DNA from: Parerythrobacter aestuarii
GTDB lineage: Bacteria; Pseudomonadota; Alphaproteobacteria; Sphingomonadales; Sphingomonadaceae
DNA: 64,000 nt
Direction: 5' to 3'
Assembly: GCF_030140925.1 (NCBI RefSeq)
Contig: NZ_JARBWD010000001.1
Location: forward strand, 1,984,001-2,048,000
Under the pieces are notes generated by a model. It worked only from the letters and a program-made list of their open reading frames with translations. It was not told where the DNA came from and searched no databases. Position numbers and translations under genes: made by a program. This document shows positions 1 through 6,499 of this stretch, piece after piece (position 1 is the first letter of the stretch; every line of letters starts with the position of its first letter).

Positions 1-401
1 ACCAGCCCGCCTCGCATTCGCCGAGCTTGCCGACAACGCCCGGTTCGAGGTTCCATTTGAGCGATGAATTGTCCGCCGGGGCGGTACGCATCGGTGCAAG
101 CCCTTCCCCCACGACGAGCCCACCGCGTTCGGCGCTCAGCATGGTCTTGGCAACCCAACCGCGATCACCGTCGCTATCTTCAATGTAGCGCCAACCTTCC
201 TTGAGCCGCAGTACTTTGATCGGCAGCCCCTTGCGCTTGTAGACCCAGTTGATCCGATACTCAGTGCTGGGACCGACCCGGAGGTTGAGCTTGGTCGTAT
301 CGATTGTCGCCCAATAAGGCGTCTCGCGCTGCTGCGCGCTCGCTTCGCCGCAGGCGGCGAGGAGCAGTGTCAACGATGTAAGAAGCAGTACCCGGGTCAT
401 G
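1..401 (-). CDS. SH3-domain lipoprotein/secreted protein (partial)
   Basis: The gene starts at the ATG at 399-401 and runs off the left edge, so only about 133 N-terminal residues are visible. Residues 1-18 are a hydrophobic leader ending LLLAACGEA, a plausible lipobox with Cys17. The rest resembles the bacterial SH3-like family (COG3807 type): a stretch around YWATIDTTKLNLRVGPSTEY, then GWRYIEDSDGDRGWVAK, and a second repeat-like half after residue 85. Such domains are usually periplasmic binding modules. It is transcribed divergently from the dehydrogenase at 494. The C-terminus is unseen, so a fused catalytic domain cannot be excluded. Confidence 0.7.
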
Positions 402-493
402 GCAAGGCATCTTATGGTAAATGAACGCTTCCCCGCAAGAGTTTGCCCGGCCCGACTTGACCGCAATGCGCGCTATGTCCAATCACGGGACAG

Positions 494-1510
494 ATGACCG
501 ACAGCAGCGACACGACCGCCCGGCGTATCGGAGGCACTCCCAGGGTGGTAGTTACCCGCCACCTGATGCCCTCCGTCGAAGCGCGCATGAGCGAGCTCTA
601 CGATGCAACGCTCAATACCGGCGACATCCCCTTGACCCGCGAACAATTGGCCGACGCGATGGCCGATTGCGACGTTCTGGTGCCGACAGTCACTGACCGA
701 ATCGACGCCGAATTGATCGAAGGCGCTGGCGAGCGCCTGAAGCTGATCGCCAATTTCGGTGCCGGTACCGATCATATCGACCTCGCCGCCGCTGCGAAGC
801 GCAAGATCATGGTCACCAATACGCCCGGAGTCTTCACCGATGACACCGCCGACATTGCCATGCTCGGCATCATCGGGGTCCCACGCCGTATCCGCGAGGG
901 CGTCGAGCTGGTGCGGACCGGCAAGTGGACCGGCTGGGCACCCTCGCGCATGCTGGGGCGTCGGATCGGCGGGAAAGTGCTGGGCATCGTAGGGATGGGC
1001 CGCATCGGGCAAGCGGTGGCGCACCGCGCTCGGGCTTTCGGGCTCGATATCGCCTATCACAACCGCAAGCGGTTACCTGAAGCAATCGAGCGGATGTTGG
1101 CGGCGCGCTATGTCCCTGATCTCGATACTCTGTTGGCAGAAGCTGACATACTTACCCTGCACTGCCCGGCGACCGAGGAGACGACAGGGATGCTCGATGC
1201 GCGCAGGATCGGGTTGATGAAACAGGGCGCGAGCCTGATCAACACGGCCCGCGGCGAACTGGTCGACCAGGAAGCGCTCATCGCGGCGCTGGAAAGTGGC
1301 CACCTCGCCGGCGCCGGGCTGGATGTCTATCCGGATGAGCCCAGGGTCGACAAGCGCCTGATCCGGCATCCGAACGTCATGACCTTGCCTCACATCGGCA
1401 GCGCCACGGCGGAGGGCCGCGAAGCCTCGGGCGAGAAAGTCATCGCCAATATCCGCTTCTGGGCCGACGGCCATCGTCCGCCCGACCAGGTGCTCGACGC
1501 GCTGGTTTAG
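494..1510 (+). CDS. D-2-hydroxyacid dehydrogenase (glyoxylate/hydroxypyruvate reductase type)
   Basis: This 338-residue protein is a D-isomer-specific 2-hydroxyacid dehydrogenase, which reduces 2-oxoacids such as glyoxylate with NAD(P)H in the cytoplasm. The Rossmann motif GIVGMGRIG lies near residue 160. The catalytic Arg ([13 protein letters not shown]), Glu (YPDEPRVD) and His (LPHIGSAT) all appear in the expected order. Length and motif spacing fit the GyaR/GhrB group, but the exact substrate cannot be read from sequence. The ubiquitin-like gene follows after 50 bases on the same strand, so cotranscription is possible. Confidence 0.85.
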   Translation: MTDSSDTTARRIGGTPRVVVTRHLMPSVEARMSELYDATLNTGDIPLTREQLADAMADCDVLVPTVTDRIDAELIEGAGERLKLIANFGAGTDHIDLAAAAKRKIMVTNTPGVFTDDTADIAMLGIIGVPRRIREGVELVRTGKWTGWAPSRMLGRRIGGKVLGIVGMGRIGQAVAHRARAFGLDIAYHNRKRLPEAIERMLAARYVPDLDTLLAEADILTLHCPATEETTGMLDARRIGLMKQGASLINTARGELVDQEALIAALESGHLAGAGLDVYPDEPRVDKRLIRHPNVMTLPHIGSATAEGREASGEKVIANIRFWADGHRPPDQVLDALV

Positions 1511-1560
1511 GTTGGGGAAAGTCAATTCGGGGCGCACAGACGAGACGGAGGAAAAATCCC

Positions 1561-1890
1561 ATGTCCAGACTGCTTGGTGCCATACTTGGTGCCACCACTT
1601 TGACTGCCGGTTTGGTGGTTCCAGCGCTTCCGGTCTACGCGGCCGACGATGCGCAGACCGAGATCACGGTGTTGGTCAAGACTCTCACTGGCAAGGTTAT
1701 CCCGATCCGCATCACCCCTGGCTCGACAATCTTCCAGGCCAAACAAGCGGTCCTAGCGAAAGAAGGCATCCCGCCGGAGCAGCAGCGGCTTATTTTCGCA
1801 GGCAAGCAGCTGGAGGACGAGCGGACCTTGCGTGACTACAATATCCAGAACGAATCGACTTTGTTCCTGGTCCTGAACCTGAGGGGGTAA
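1561..1890 (+). CDS. Secreted ubiquitin-like protein
   Basis: The 109-residue precursor has a Sec-type signal peptide (residues 1-27, hydrophobic core, likely cut after VYA), a short linker, and from Ile35 a complete ubiquitin domain. Aligned without gaps to human ubiquitin, 49 of 75 positions are identical by hand count. The block KEGIPP, then [25 protein letters not shown] is nearly intact. Leu8, Ile44 and Val70 of the interaction patch are kept, as are Lys6, 11, 27, 33 and 48. Lys29 is Ala and Lys63 is Asn. Arg72 is Asn, and the chain stops at Gly75 without Gly76. A strong ribosome site (GGAGGA) lies 8 bases before the ATG. A secreted ubiquitin homologue is known in Bacteroides fragilis; the role here is unknown. 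Confidence 0.9.
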   Translation: MSRLLGAILGATTLTAGLVVPALPVYAADDAQTEITVLVKTLTGKVIPIRITPGSTIFQAKQAVLAKEGIPPEQQRLIFAGKQLEDERTLRDYNIQNESTLFLVLNLRG

Positions 1891-1894
1891 TGCC

Positions 1895-2401
1895 TTGAAC
1901 GACGCGACCGGCGACGACAGTCGCTACCAGTCCGGATTGGTGCGCGATTTGTGGTTGCTGCCGCAGACTGTCCGCAATTCCTTCACATTCGAAGGCCGTT
2001 CTCGCCGCACGGAAATGGTCGTCTATCTGATCGTCGGCAGCATCCTGTTACAGCTGGTCGTAGGGCTGATCGATCTCACCGGATTGATAGAAGAAGATGC
2101 AATTGGCTGGGGATCGGCGATCACCTTTTTCATACCCTTGCCGGCGTTACTCACCCGTCGATTGCACGACATGGGCCGGACCGGATGGCTCACACTGCCG
2201 GTCATCGCTCTCATGCTGGTTGCTACCTATGAAGATTGGCTGGTGAGCACCATGGACACATCGGACCCTGCGTGGCCCGATCCGTGGGGGCTGACGGGGG
2301 ACATGATCAGCCTGGCAGGGGCCCTGTGCGTGGTCGCGATCCTGCTGCTGCCGGAGAAGAACGAAAACAATCCTTACGGCCGCGACCCGCGGCTGGACTA
2401 G
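1895..2401 (+). CDS. DUF805 family membrane protein
   Basis: The 168-residue protein starts at TTG 1895, four bases after the ubiquitin-like stop. The ribosome site GAGGGGG (1881-1887) lies inside the end of the upstream gene, so translation is probably coupled. The N-terminal SFTFEGRSRRTEM, the central TRRLHDMGRTGW and the C-terminal NPYGRDPRLD are DUF805 (YhaH-like) hallmarks. Three or four membrane segments are visible, near residues 45-65, 78-92, 103-118 and 140-155. DUF805 proteins are inner-membrane proteins of unknown biochemical function. The close pairing with a secreted ubiquitin-like protein is the notable context. Confidence 0.85.
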   Translation: MNDATGDDSRYQSGLVRDLWLLPQTVRNSFTFEGRSRRTEMVVYLIVGSILLQLVVGLIDLTGLIEEDAIGWGSAITFFIPLPALLTRRLHDMGRTGWLTLPVIALMLVATYEDWLVSTMDTSDPAWPDPWGLTGDMISLAGALCVVAILLLPEKNENNPYGRDPRLD

Positions 2402-3090
2402 TCCCCCGCGCCAACCTCTTCGCGCAAGACCGAAAGGATTTCTGCAATCGCCCGTCGCGAGCTGCCGAGTTCCAAATGGCGATAGGGCAATTCGACTTGC
2501 CGGTCCGATTGTTCGGGAAGACCGCGCGCGCTTTCCGGAGCAATAATACCGTCGACGGCAGACCACATGGCGATGGTGCGAACCGGCGGCTTGGCTCCGA
2601 CATTTTCCTTGAACGGCGTGGCATCGACGCGGTGATCATTGAGCAATTGGTACACCCGCCACGCATTGTTGGCCCGGCGATCGCCTGAAAACGGAGAGCC
2701 CAAGGTCATCACCAACGCAACAAGTTCAGGTCGCCGGTGCGCCAGCAGCCGCGCATAGAGGCCGCCAAGGCTCCATCCGATCAGGATGACACCTTGCCCT
2801 GTTTGTCGAGCAATGTCCGCGAGCCTCTTCTCCACGCGCTCGACAGATTCTGCGTTAACGGTCGTATTCAGGCCGCCACCCCAGCCGTAGGTGTCGAATC
2901 CGGCACTTTCCAGCGACACCCGAAGCAATGCCGTGGTGGCATCACCCGAGAGCATCCCCGGGATGACCATAACCGGCCGGTCTTCCCCGAATGGCTTGAC
3001 CTTGACAGGACCGCGCAGCGGAGCGGTCAGCACCTTGGGCAGCGCACCCACCTCGCTGGCCCAAAGCCTGAGGGAAGGTGGCTTGCTCAA
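2398..3090 (-). CDS. Alpha/beta hydrolase (lipase-like)
   Basis: A 230-residue protein with the nucleophile elbow GWSLGG near residue 115 and an upstream VMVIPGMLSG strand-loop that would form the oxyanion hole. The fold looks like the alpha/beta hydrolases close to PGAP1 or triacylglycerol lipases. A likely acid is the Asp in AMWSAVDGIIAPES, and a His lies at PYRHLELG. The start is TTG at 3090, seven bases after the stop of the upstream nitronate monooxygenase-like gene, so the two may be cotranscribed. Its end overlaps the DUF805 end by four bases on the opposite strand. The substrate is not predictable. Confidence 0.75.
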   Translation of the reverse strand: MSKPPSLRLWASEVGALPKVLTAPLRGPVKVKPFGEDRPVMVIPGMLSGDATTALLRVSLESAGFDTYGWGGGLNTTVNAESVERVEKRLADIARQTGQGVILIGWSLGGLYARLLAHRRPELVALVMTLGSPFSGDRRANNAWRVYQLLNDHRVDATPFKENVGAKPPVRTIAMWSAVDGIIAPESARGLPEQSDRQVELPYRHLELGSSRRAIAEILSVLREEVGAGD

Positions 3091-3097
3091 GTGCGGA

Positions 3098-4504
3098 TCA
3101 GTCCCCGGTCAGGATTCGTTCGACCAGTTCCTTCACCGTCGGGGTGAAGTTGTTGGAATAGAACGGATCCTGCTTGAAACGGTACGCCGCGTGACCGGCG
3201 AAGGCGAGGTTCTCGTCCGGGTCGCCGCCATGGGCGATGTCCTGCAGCGTCTTCTGGATGCAGAAGCTGCGCGGATCGGCCAGGCGACCGGTGGTGTGAT
3301 TGTCGTGATCCTTCCAGCTCGAGAACTGGCAATGCGACAGGCAGCCCATGCAGCCCTGCTGGTCGGCGCGGATCTGTTCGGCGCTTTCAGGGGTCACGAA
3401 CACCACGGTGTCGTCAGGCGTCTTGAGCGGCTCGGAAAACCCTTCGTGCATCCATGCCAGCGCCTTGCGCTGGTCGCCCGGGTGAACGTAAAAATATTTG
3501 GCCTTGCCGTGATCGAGCAGCGGAATGGTGCCCTCTTCCTCCTCGCGCTTGAAGATCGGGATCTGCCGCTCGCTGCGGTGCATCAGGTCATAGAGGAACG
3601 GCGTCTTGACCGCGCTGGAATAGAAGCCGGTGGGGCTGAACTTGTGCAGCAGCACGTCTCCTGGCTCGACCGTGCGCAACATCTCTTTCCAGACATTGGG
3701 AATCGGGCTTTCCCTGGTCAGCAACGGGCGGGTGCCGAACTGGAAAGCGATCTTGCCCAGCTCCGGATTGTCTATCCAGTCGTTCCATTCGCGCAGGAAC
3801 CACACGCCCCCGGCCATGACGATGGCGGTATCCTCGGAGACACCTTCGGCCCGCATGGTCTCGCGCAGCGCCTTGACGCGGGGATAGGGATCCTCCGGCT
3901 TGGTCGGGTCTTCGGCATTGGAAAGGCCGTTGTGCCCACCCGCCAGCCACGGGTCTTCGTAGACGACTGCAGCCAGCAGCTCGGGTACCTTGGAATAGCT
4001 GCGCTTCCACAGTGCGCGAAAAGCGCGGGCCGAGCTGACGATGGGCAGGTAGTGGACGTTGAAGCGCTGGGCGATCTCGGCGAGCTTGTAAGGCATGCCC
4101 GCTCCACAGGTGACGCCGGTGATCTTGTCGCTGCAGTTCTCAAGCACACCTTCAAGCACTTGCTGGGCACCGCCCTGTTCCCACAGCACGTTGATGTTGA
4201 TTGCACCCTTGCCGTCCGCAATCTCATACGCCCGGTTTACCTGTTCGGTCGCACCATCAATGGCGTAGCGGACGAGCTGTTCGAAGCGTTCCTTGCGGGT
4301 GGCCTGCGGATAGATTTGGGGAATCGGGTTGCCATCTTCGTCATAACTGTCGGCATTGACCGCGCTGACAGTGCCGATACCGCCCGCAGCCGCCCACGCG
4401 CCTGAGGACATGTGGTTGGTGGCAGAGACACCCTTGCCCCCTTCGACCAGCGGCCAAACTTCGCGGCCGCCATAATTGATCGGCTGCAATCCCTTGAAAG
4501 TCAT
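3098..4504 (-). CDS. Nitronate monooxygenase-like flavoprotein with C-terminal Cys cluster
   Basis: The ATG at 4504 gives 468 residues; the open frame continues upstream without a better start. The TIM-barrel flavin oxidoreductase pattern of the NPD/nitronate monooxygenase family is visible: NHMSSGAWAAAGGIGTVSA near the start, GAGMPYKL for the phosphate region, TAIVMAGGVW, and IAFQFGTRPLLT. These enzymes are soluble, use FMN and oxidise alkyl nitronates or act as enoyl reductases. It is longer than the usual 320-360 residues. The C-terminal extension carries Cys385, Cys388, Cys392 and Cys415 (CMGCLSHC plus a distal Cys), suggesting a metal or Fe-S site. The true substrate is uncertain. Confidence 0.75.
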   Translation of the reverse strand: MTFKGLQPINYGGREVWPLVEGGKGVSATNHMSSGAWAAAGGIGTVSAVNADSYDEDGNPIPQIYPQATRKERFEQLVRYAIDGATEQVNRAYEIADGKGAININVLWEQGGAQQVLEGVLENCSDKITGVTCGAGMPYKLAEIAQRFNVHYLPIVSSARAFRALWKRSYSKVPELLAAVVYEDPWLAGGHNGLSNAEDPTKPEDPYPRVKALRETMRAEGVSEDTAIVMAGGVWFLREWNDWIDNPELGKIAFQFGTRPLLTRESPIPNVWKEMLRTVEPGDVLLHKFSPTGFYSSAVKTPFLYDLMHRSERQIPIFKREEEEGTIPLLDHGKAKYFYVHPGDQRKALAWMHEGFSEPLKTPDDTVVFVTPESAEQIRADQQGCMGCLSHCQFSSWKDHDNHTTGRLADPRSFCIQKTLQDIAHGGDPDENLAFAGHAAYRFKQDPFYSNNFTPTVKELVERILTGD

Positions 4505-4523
4505 TGAAATTCCAATTCTGTTT

Positions 4524-5282
4524 TTATTTCTTTGCGCCGCCCCCTGCGGCACGTGCGACCCCGCCTTTGCAGGGCTTAATTTCTCCCGGCTCCGGCCTCG
4601 TAGCGAGTCTGCGGAACTGTGCATAGTACCCCGCAAGTTCTGGCGCGTCGCGGAAGGTGTCGAGCTTGAAGCCGACCTGTTCGAATTCGCATTTGAGCAG
4701 GAAGGGGTCGATCCCGTGCTGGTCGGTCGGCCGGTCGACATCGACAACGATAGCCTGCCCGCCCTCTTTCAGAGAAGGCCACAGCCGCCAAAGGAACGCG
4801 TAGGGCTCCTCCACCTCGTGATACATGTGGACCATGAAGACACGGTCGAAACTGTCATCGGGCAAGCGCGGATCGTCAGGCGCGCCGAGCTTGATCGAGA
4901 CATTGTCGAGCCGTTCCTTCTCGACCCTGAGGCCCAACCGCTGGATCGCGTCCTGGTCGATATCCTGCGCCAGCACGCGGCCGTCCTCGCCCACGCGTTG
5001 TGCCAGACGAACGGTGTAATATCCCTCGCCCGCTCCGATATCGGCCACGGTCATACCCGGCTCGATGCTGGCAAAATCCATCACCTTGCGCGCCTCGTCG
5101 ACCTTGTCGCGGGCAGTCTCAGTACTGAACTGGTTGGCACCAAGTTCGGATACCGGGCGATCGGGTCGAGGGAATTCGCGTGCACTTTCGAGGCGGTCGC
5201 TGTCATCCATCGAAGGCACACGGTTGCAGGCGGCGAGTGCCAACCCCGCCGAGAGCACGGCCATGGATGCGATGCGGATCAC
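4524..5282 (-). CDS. Class I SAM-dependent methyltransferase with lipoprotein-type leader
   Basis: The 252-residue protein has a Rossmann-fold methyltransferase core. Motif I is VADIGAGEGYYTVRLA near residue 82, followed by an acidic residue at AQDIDQDAI and a later FDRVFMVHMYHEVEEPY. The start ATG overlaps the prfB stop as ATGA (5279-5282), indicating translational coupling. Unusually, residues 1-19 form a hydrophobic leader ending LALAAC, a good lipobox, which would place a SAM enzyme outside the cytoplasm. A downstream Met at residue 25 would give a cytosolic form. The methyl acceptor is unknown. Confidence 0.75.
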   Translation of the reverse strand: MIRIASMAVLSAGLALAACNRVPSMDDSDRLESAREFPRPDRPVSELGANQFSTETARDKVDEARKVMDFASIEPGMTVADIGAGEGYYTVRLAQRVGEDGRVLAQDIDQDAIQRLGLRVEKERLDNVSIKLGAPDDPRLPDDSFDRVFMVHMYHEVEEPYAFLWRLWPSLKEGGQAIVVDVDRPTDQHGIDPFLLKCEFEQVGFKLDTFRDAPELAGYYAQFRRLATRPEPGEIKPCKGGVARAAGGGAKK

Positions 5283-6406
5283 TCCACGTCCTCCACATCG
5301 ACCTTCTCGCCCGTTACGCGCTGCGCCAGGGCGGCGGAGATGTAGGGGTCGAGCGCGCCGTCGAGCACGTCGTCGGGGGCGCTTGAGGTCACGCCGGTGC
5401 GCAGGTCCTTGACCATCTGGTAGGGCTGCAAGACATAGCTGCGGATCTGGTGCCCCCAGCCGATTTCGGTCTTTTCCTGATATTCGCCGCTCGCCGCAGC
5501 CTCGCGTTCGGCCATCTCGCGTTCGAACAGGCGCGCCTTGAGCATGCTCATAGCGGTTGCTCTGTTCTTGTGCTGGCTGCGGTCGTTCTGACTGGCAACG
5601 ACGATCCCGGTCGGCTGGTGGGTGATGCGGACGGCGGAATCGGTCGTGTTGACGTGCTGCCCGCCTGCACCCGATGCGCGATAGGTGTCGATCTTGAGGT
5701 CACTCTCGTTGATCTCGATCTCGATGTCGTCATCGATCACCGGATAGACCCAGACCGAACTGAACGAGGTGTGCCGCCGGGCCGAGCTGTCATAGGGGCT
5801 GATCCGAACCAGCCGGTGCACCCCGCTCTCGGTCTTGGCATAGCCATAGGCGTTGTCGCCCTTCACCAGCAGCGTTGCCGACTTGATCCCGGCCTGCTCG
5901 CCGGCCTGGTACTCGATCGTCTCGACCTTGTAGCCGCGCTTTTCCGCCCACCGGGCATACATGCGCATAAGCATTTCGGCCCAATCCTGGCTTTCCGTTC
6001 CACCGGCACCGGCATGGATTTCGATATAGGTATCGTTGGCATCGGCCTCGCCCGATAGCAGTGCCTGCACCTTGTCGGCGTCGGCGCGATTGGCGAGCTT
6101 TTCGAGGCTGGCGAGCCCTTCCTTTACGACATCCTCGTCGCCTTCCGCTTCGCCCATGTCGACGAACTCTATGGCGTCGGCCATTTCGGAGCTGATTTCG
6201 TTGACCGTGTTGACCGCGCTTTCCAGCGACTTCTGCTCACGGCTGATAGCCTGGGCTTCCTTGGGGTCATTCCACAGGTTCGGGTCCTGCACCCGCGCGT
6301 TGAGCTCATCCAGCCGGCGCAGCGCGCGCTCCCAGTCTAGCGACTGGCGTACGAGGCTGAGCGCGGCTTCGATGCGGTCGATATTGGCCTGCCCTTCGGC
6401 ACGCAT
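5279..6406 (-). CDS. prfB: Peptide chain release factor 2
   Basis: RF2 recognises UGA and UAA stop codons and triggers peptide release in the ribosomal A site. The GGQ peptidyl-tRNA hydrolysis motif is in [16 protein letters not shown]. The codon-recognition tripeptide region reads [18 protein letters not shown], with Tyr where E. coli RF2 has Phe. The ATG at 6406 is chosen because AAGGA lies about 9 bases upstream; it gives 375 residues. The frame is uninterrupted at the N-terminus, so the autoregulatory programmed frameshift of many RF2 genes is absent. The methyltransferase follows with a 4-base overlap. Confidence 0.97.
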   Translation of the reverse strand: MRAEGQANIDRIEAALSLVRQSLDWERALRRLDELNARVQDPNLWNDPKEAQAISREQKSLESAVNTVNEISSEMADAIEFVDMGEAEGDEDVVKEGLASLEKLANRADADKVQALLSGEADANDTYIEIHAGAGGTESQDWAEMLMRMYARWAEKRGYKVETIEYQAGEQAGIKSATLLVKGDNAYGYAKTESGVHRLVRISPYDSSARRHTSFSSVWVYPVIDDDIEIEINESDLKIDTYRASGAGGQHVNTTDSAVRITHQPTGIVVASQNDRSQHKNRATAMSMLKARLFEREMAEREAAASGEYQEKTEIGWGHQIRSYVLQPYQMVKDLRTGVTSSAPDDVLDGALDPYISAALAQRVTGEKVDVEDVE

Positions 6407-6499
6407 GGGTAATTCCTTCAATTCGCTTGGTTCGCTCGCTTAGCGAAACTGGCAGCGCGGGCCAATGGCCGATCACGCTGCCATGTCACAATCGACCGA

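Noticed and set aside
1561-1890. The ubiquitin-like frame as eukaryotic contamination or assembly error
   Set aside because: It has a bacterial signal peptide, a strong ribosome site, no introns, and sits seamlessly between bacterial genes with coupled downstream translation.
2891-4405. A 504-codon plus-strand open frame opposite the nitronate monooxygenase-like gene
   Set aside because: It is a high-GC antisense shadow: the minus-strand protein has clear family motifs and this frame has none.
5279-6421. Programmed frameshift in prfB
   Set aside because: The frame is continuous through the N-terminal region, with no in-frame TGA near codon 25.
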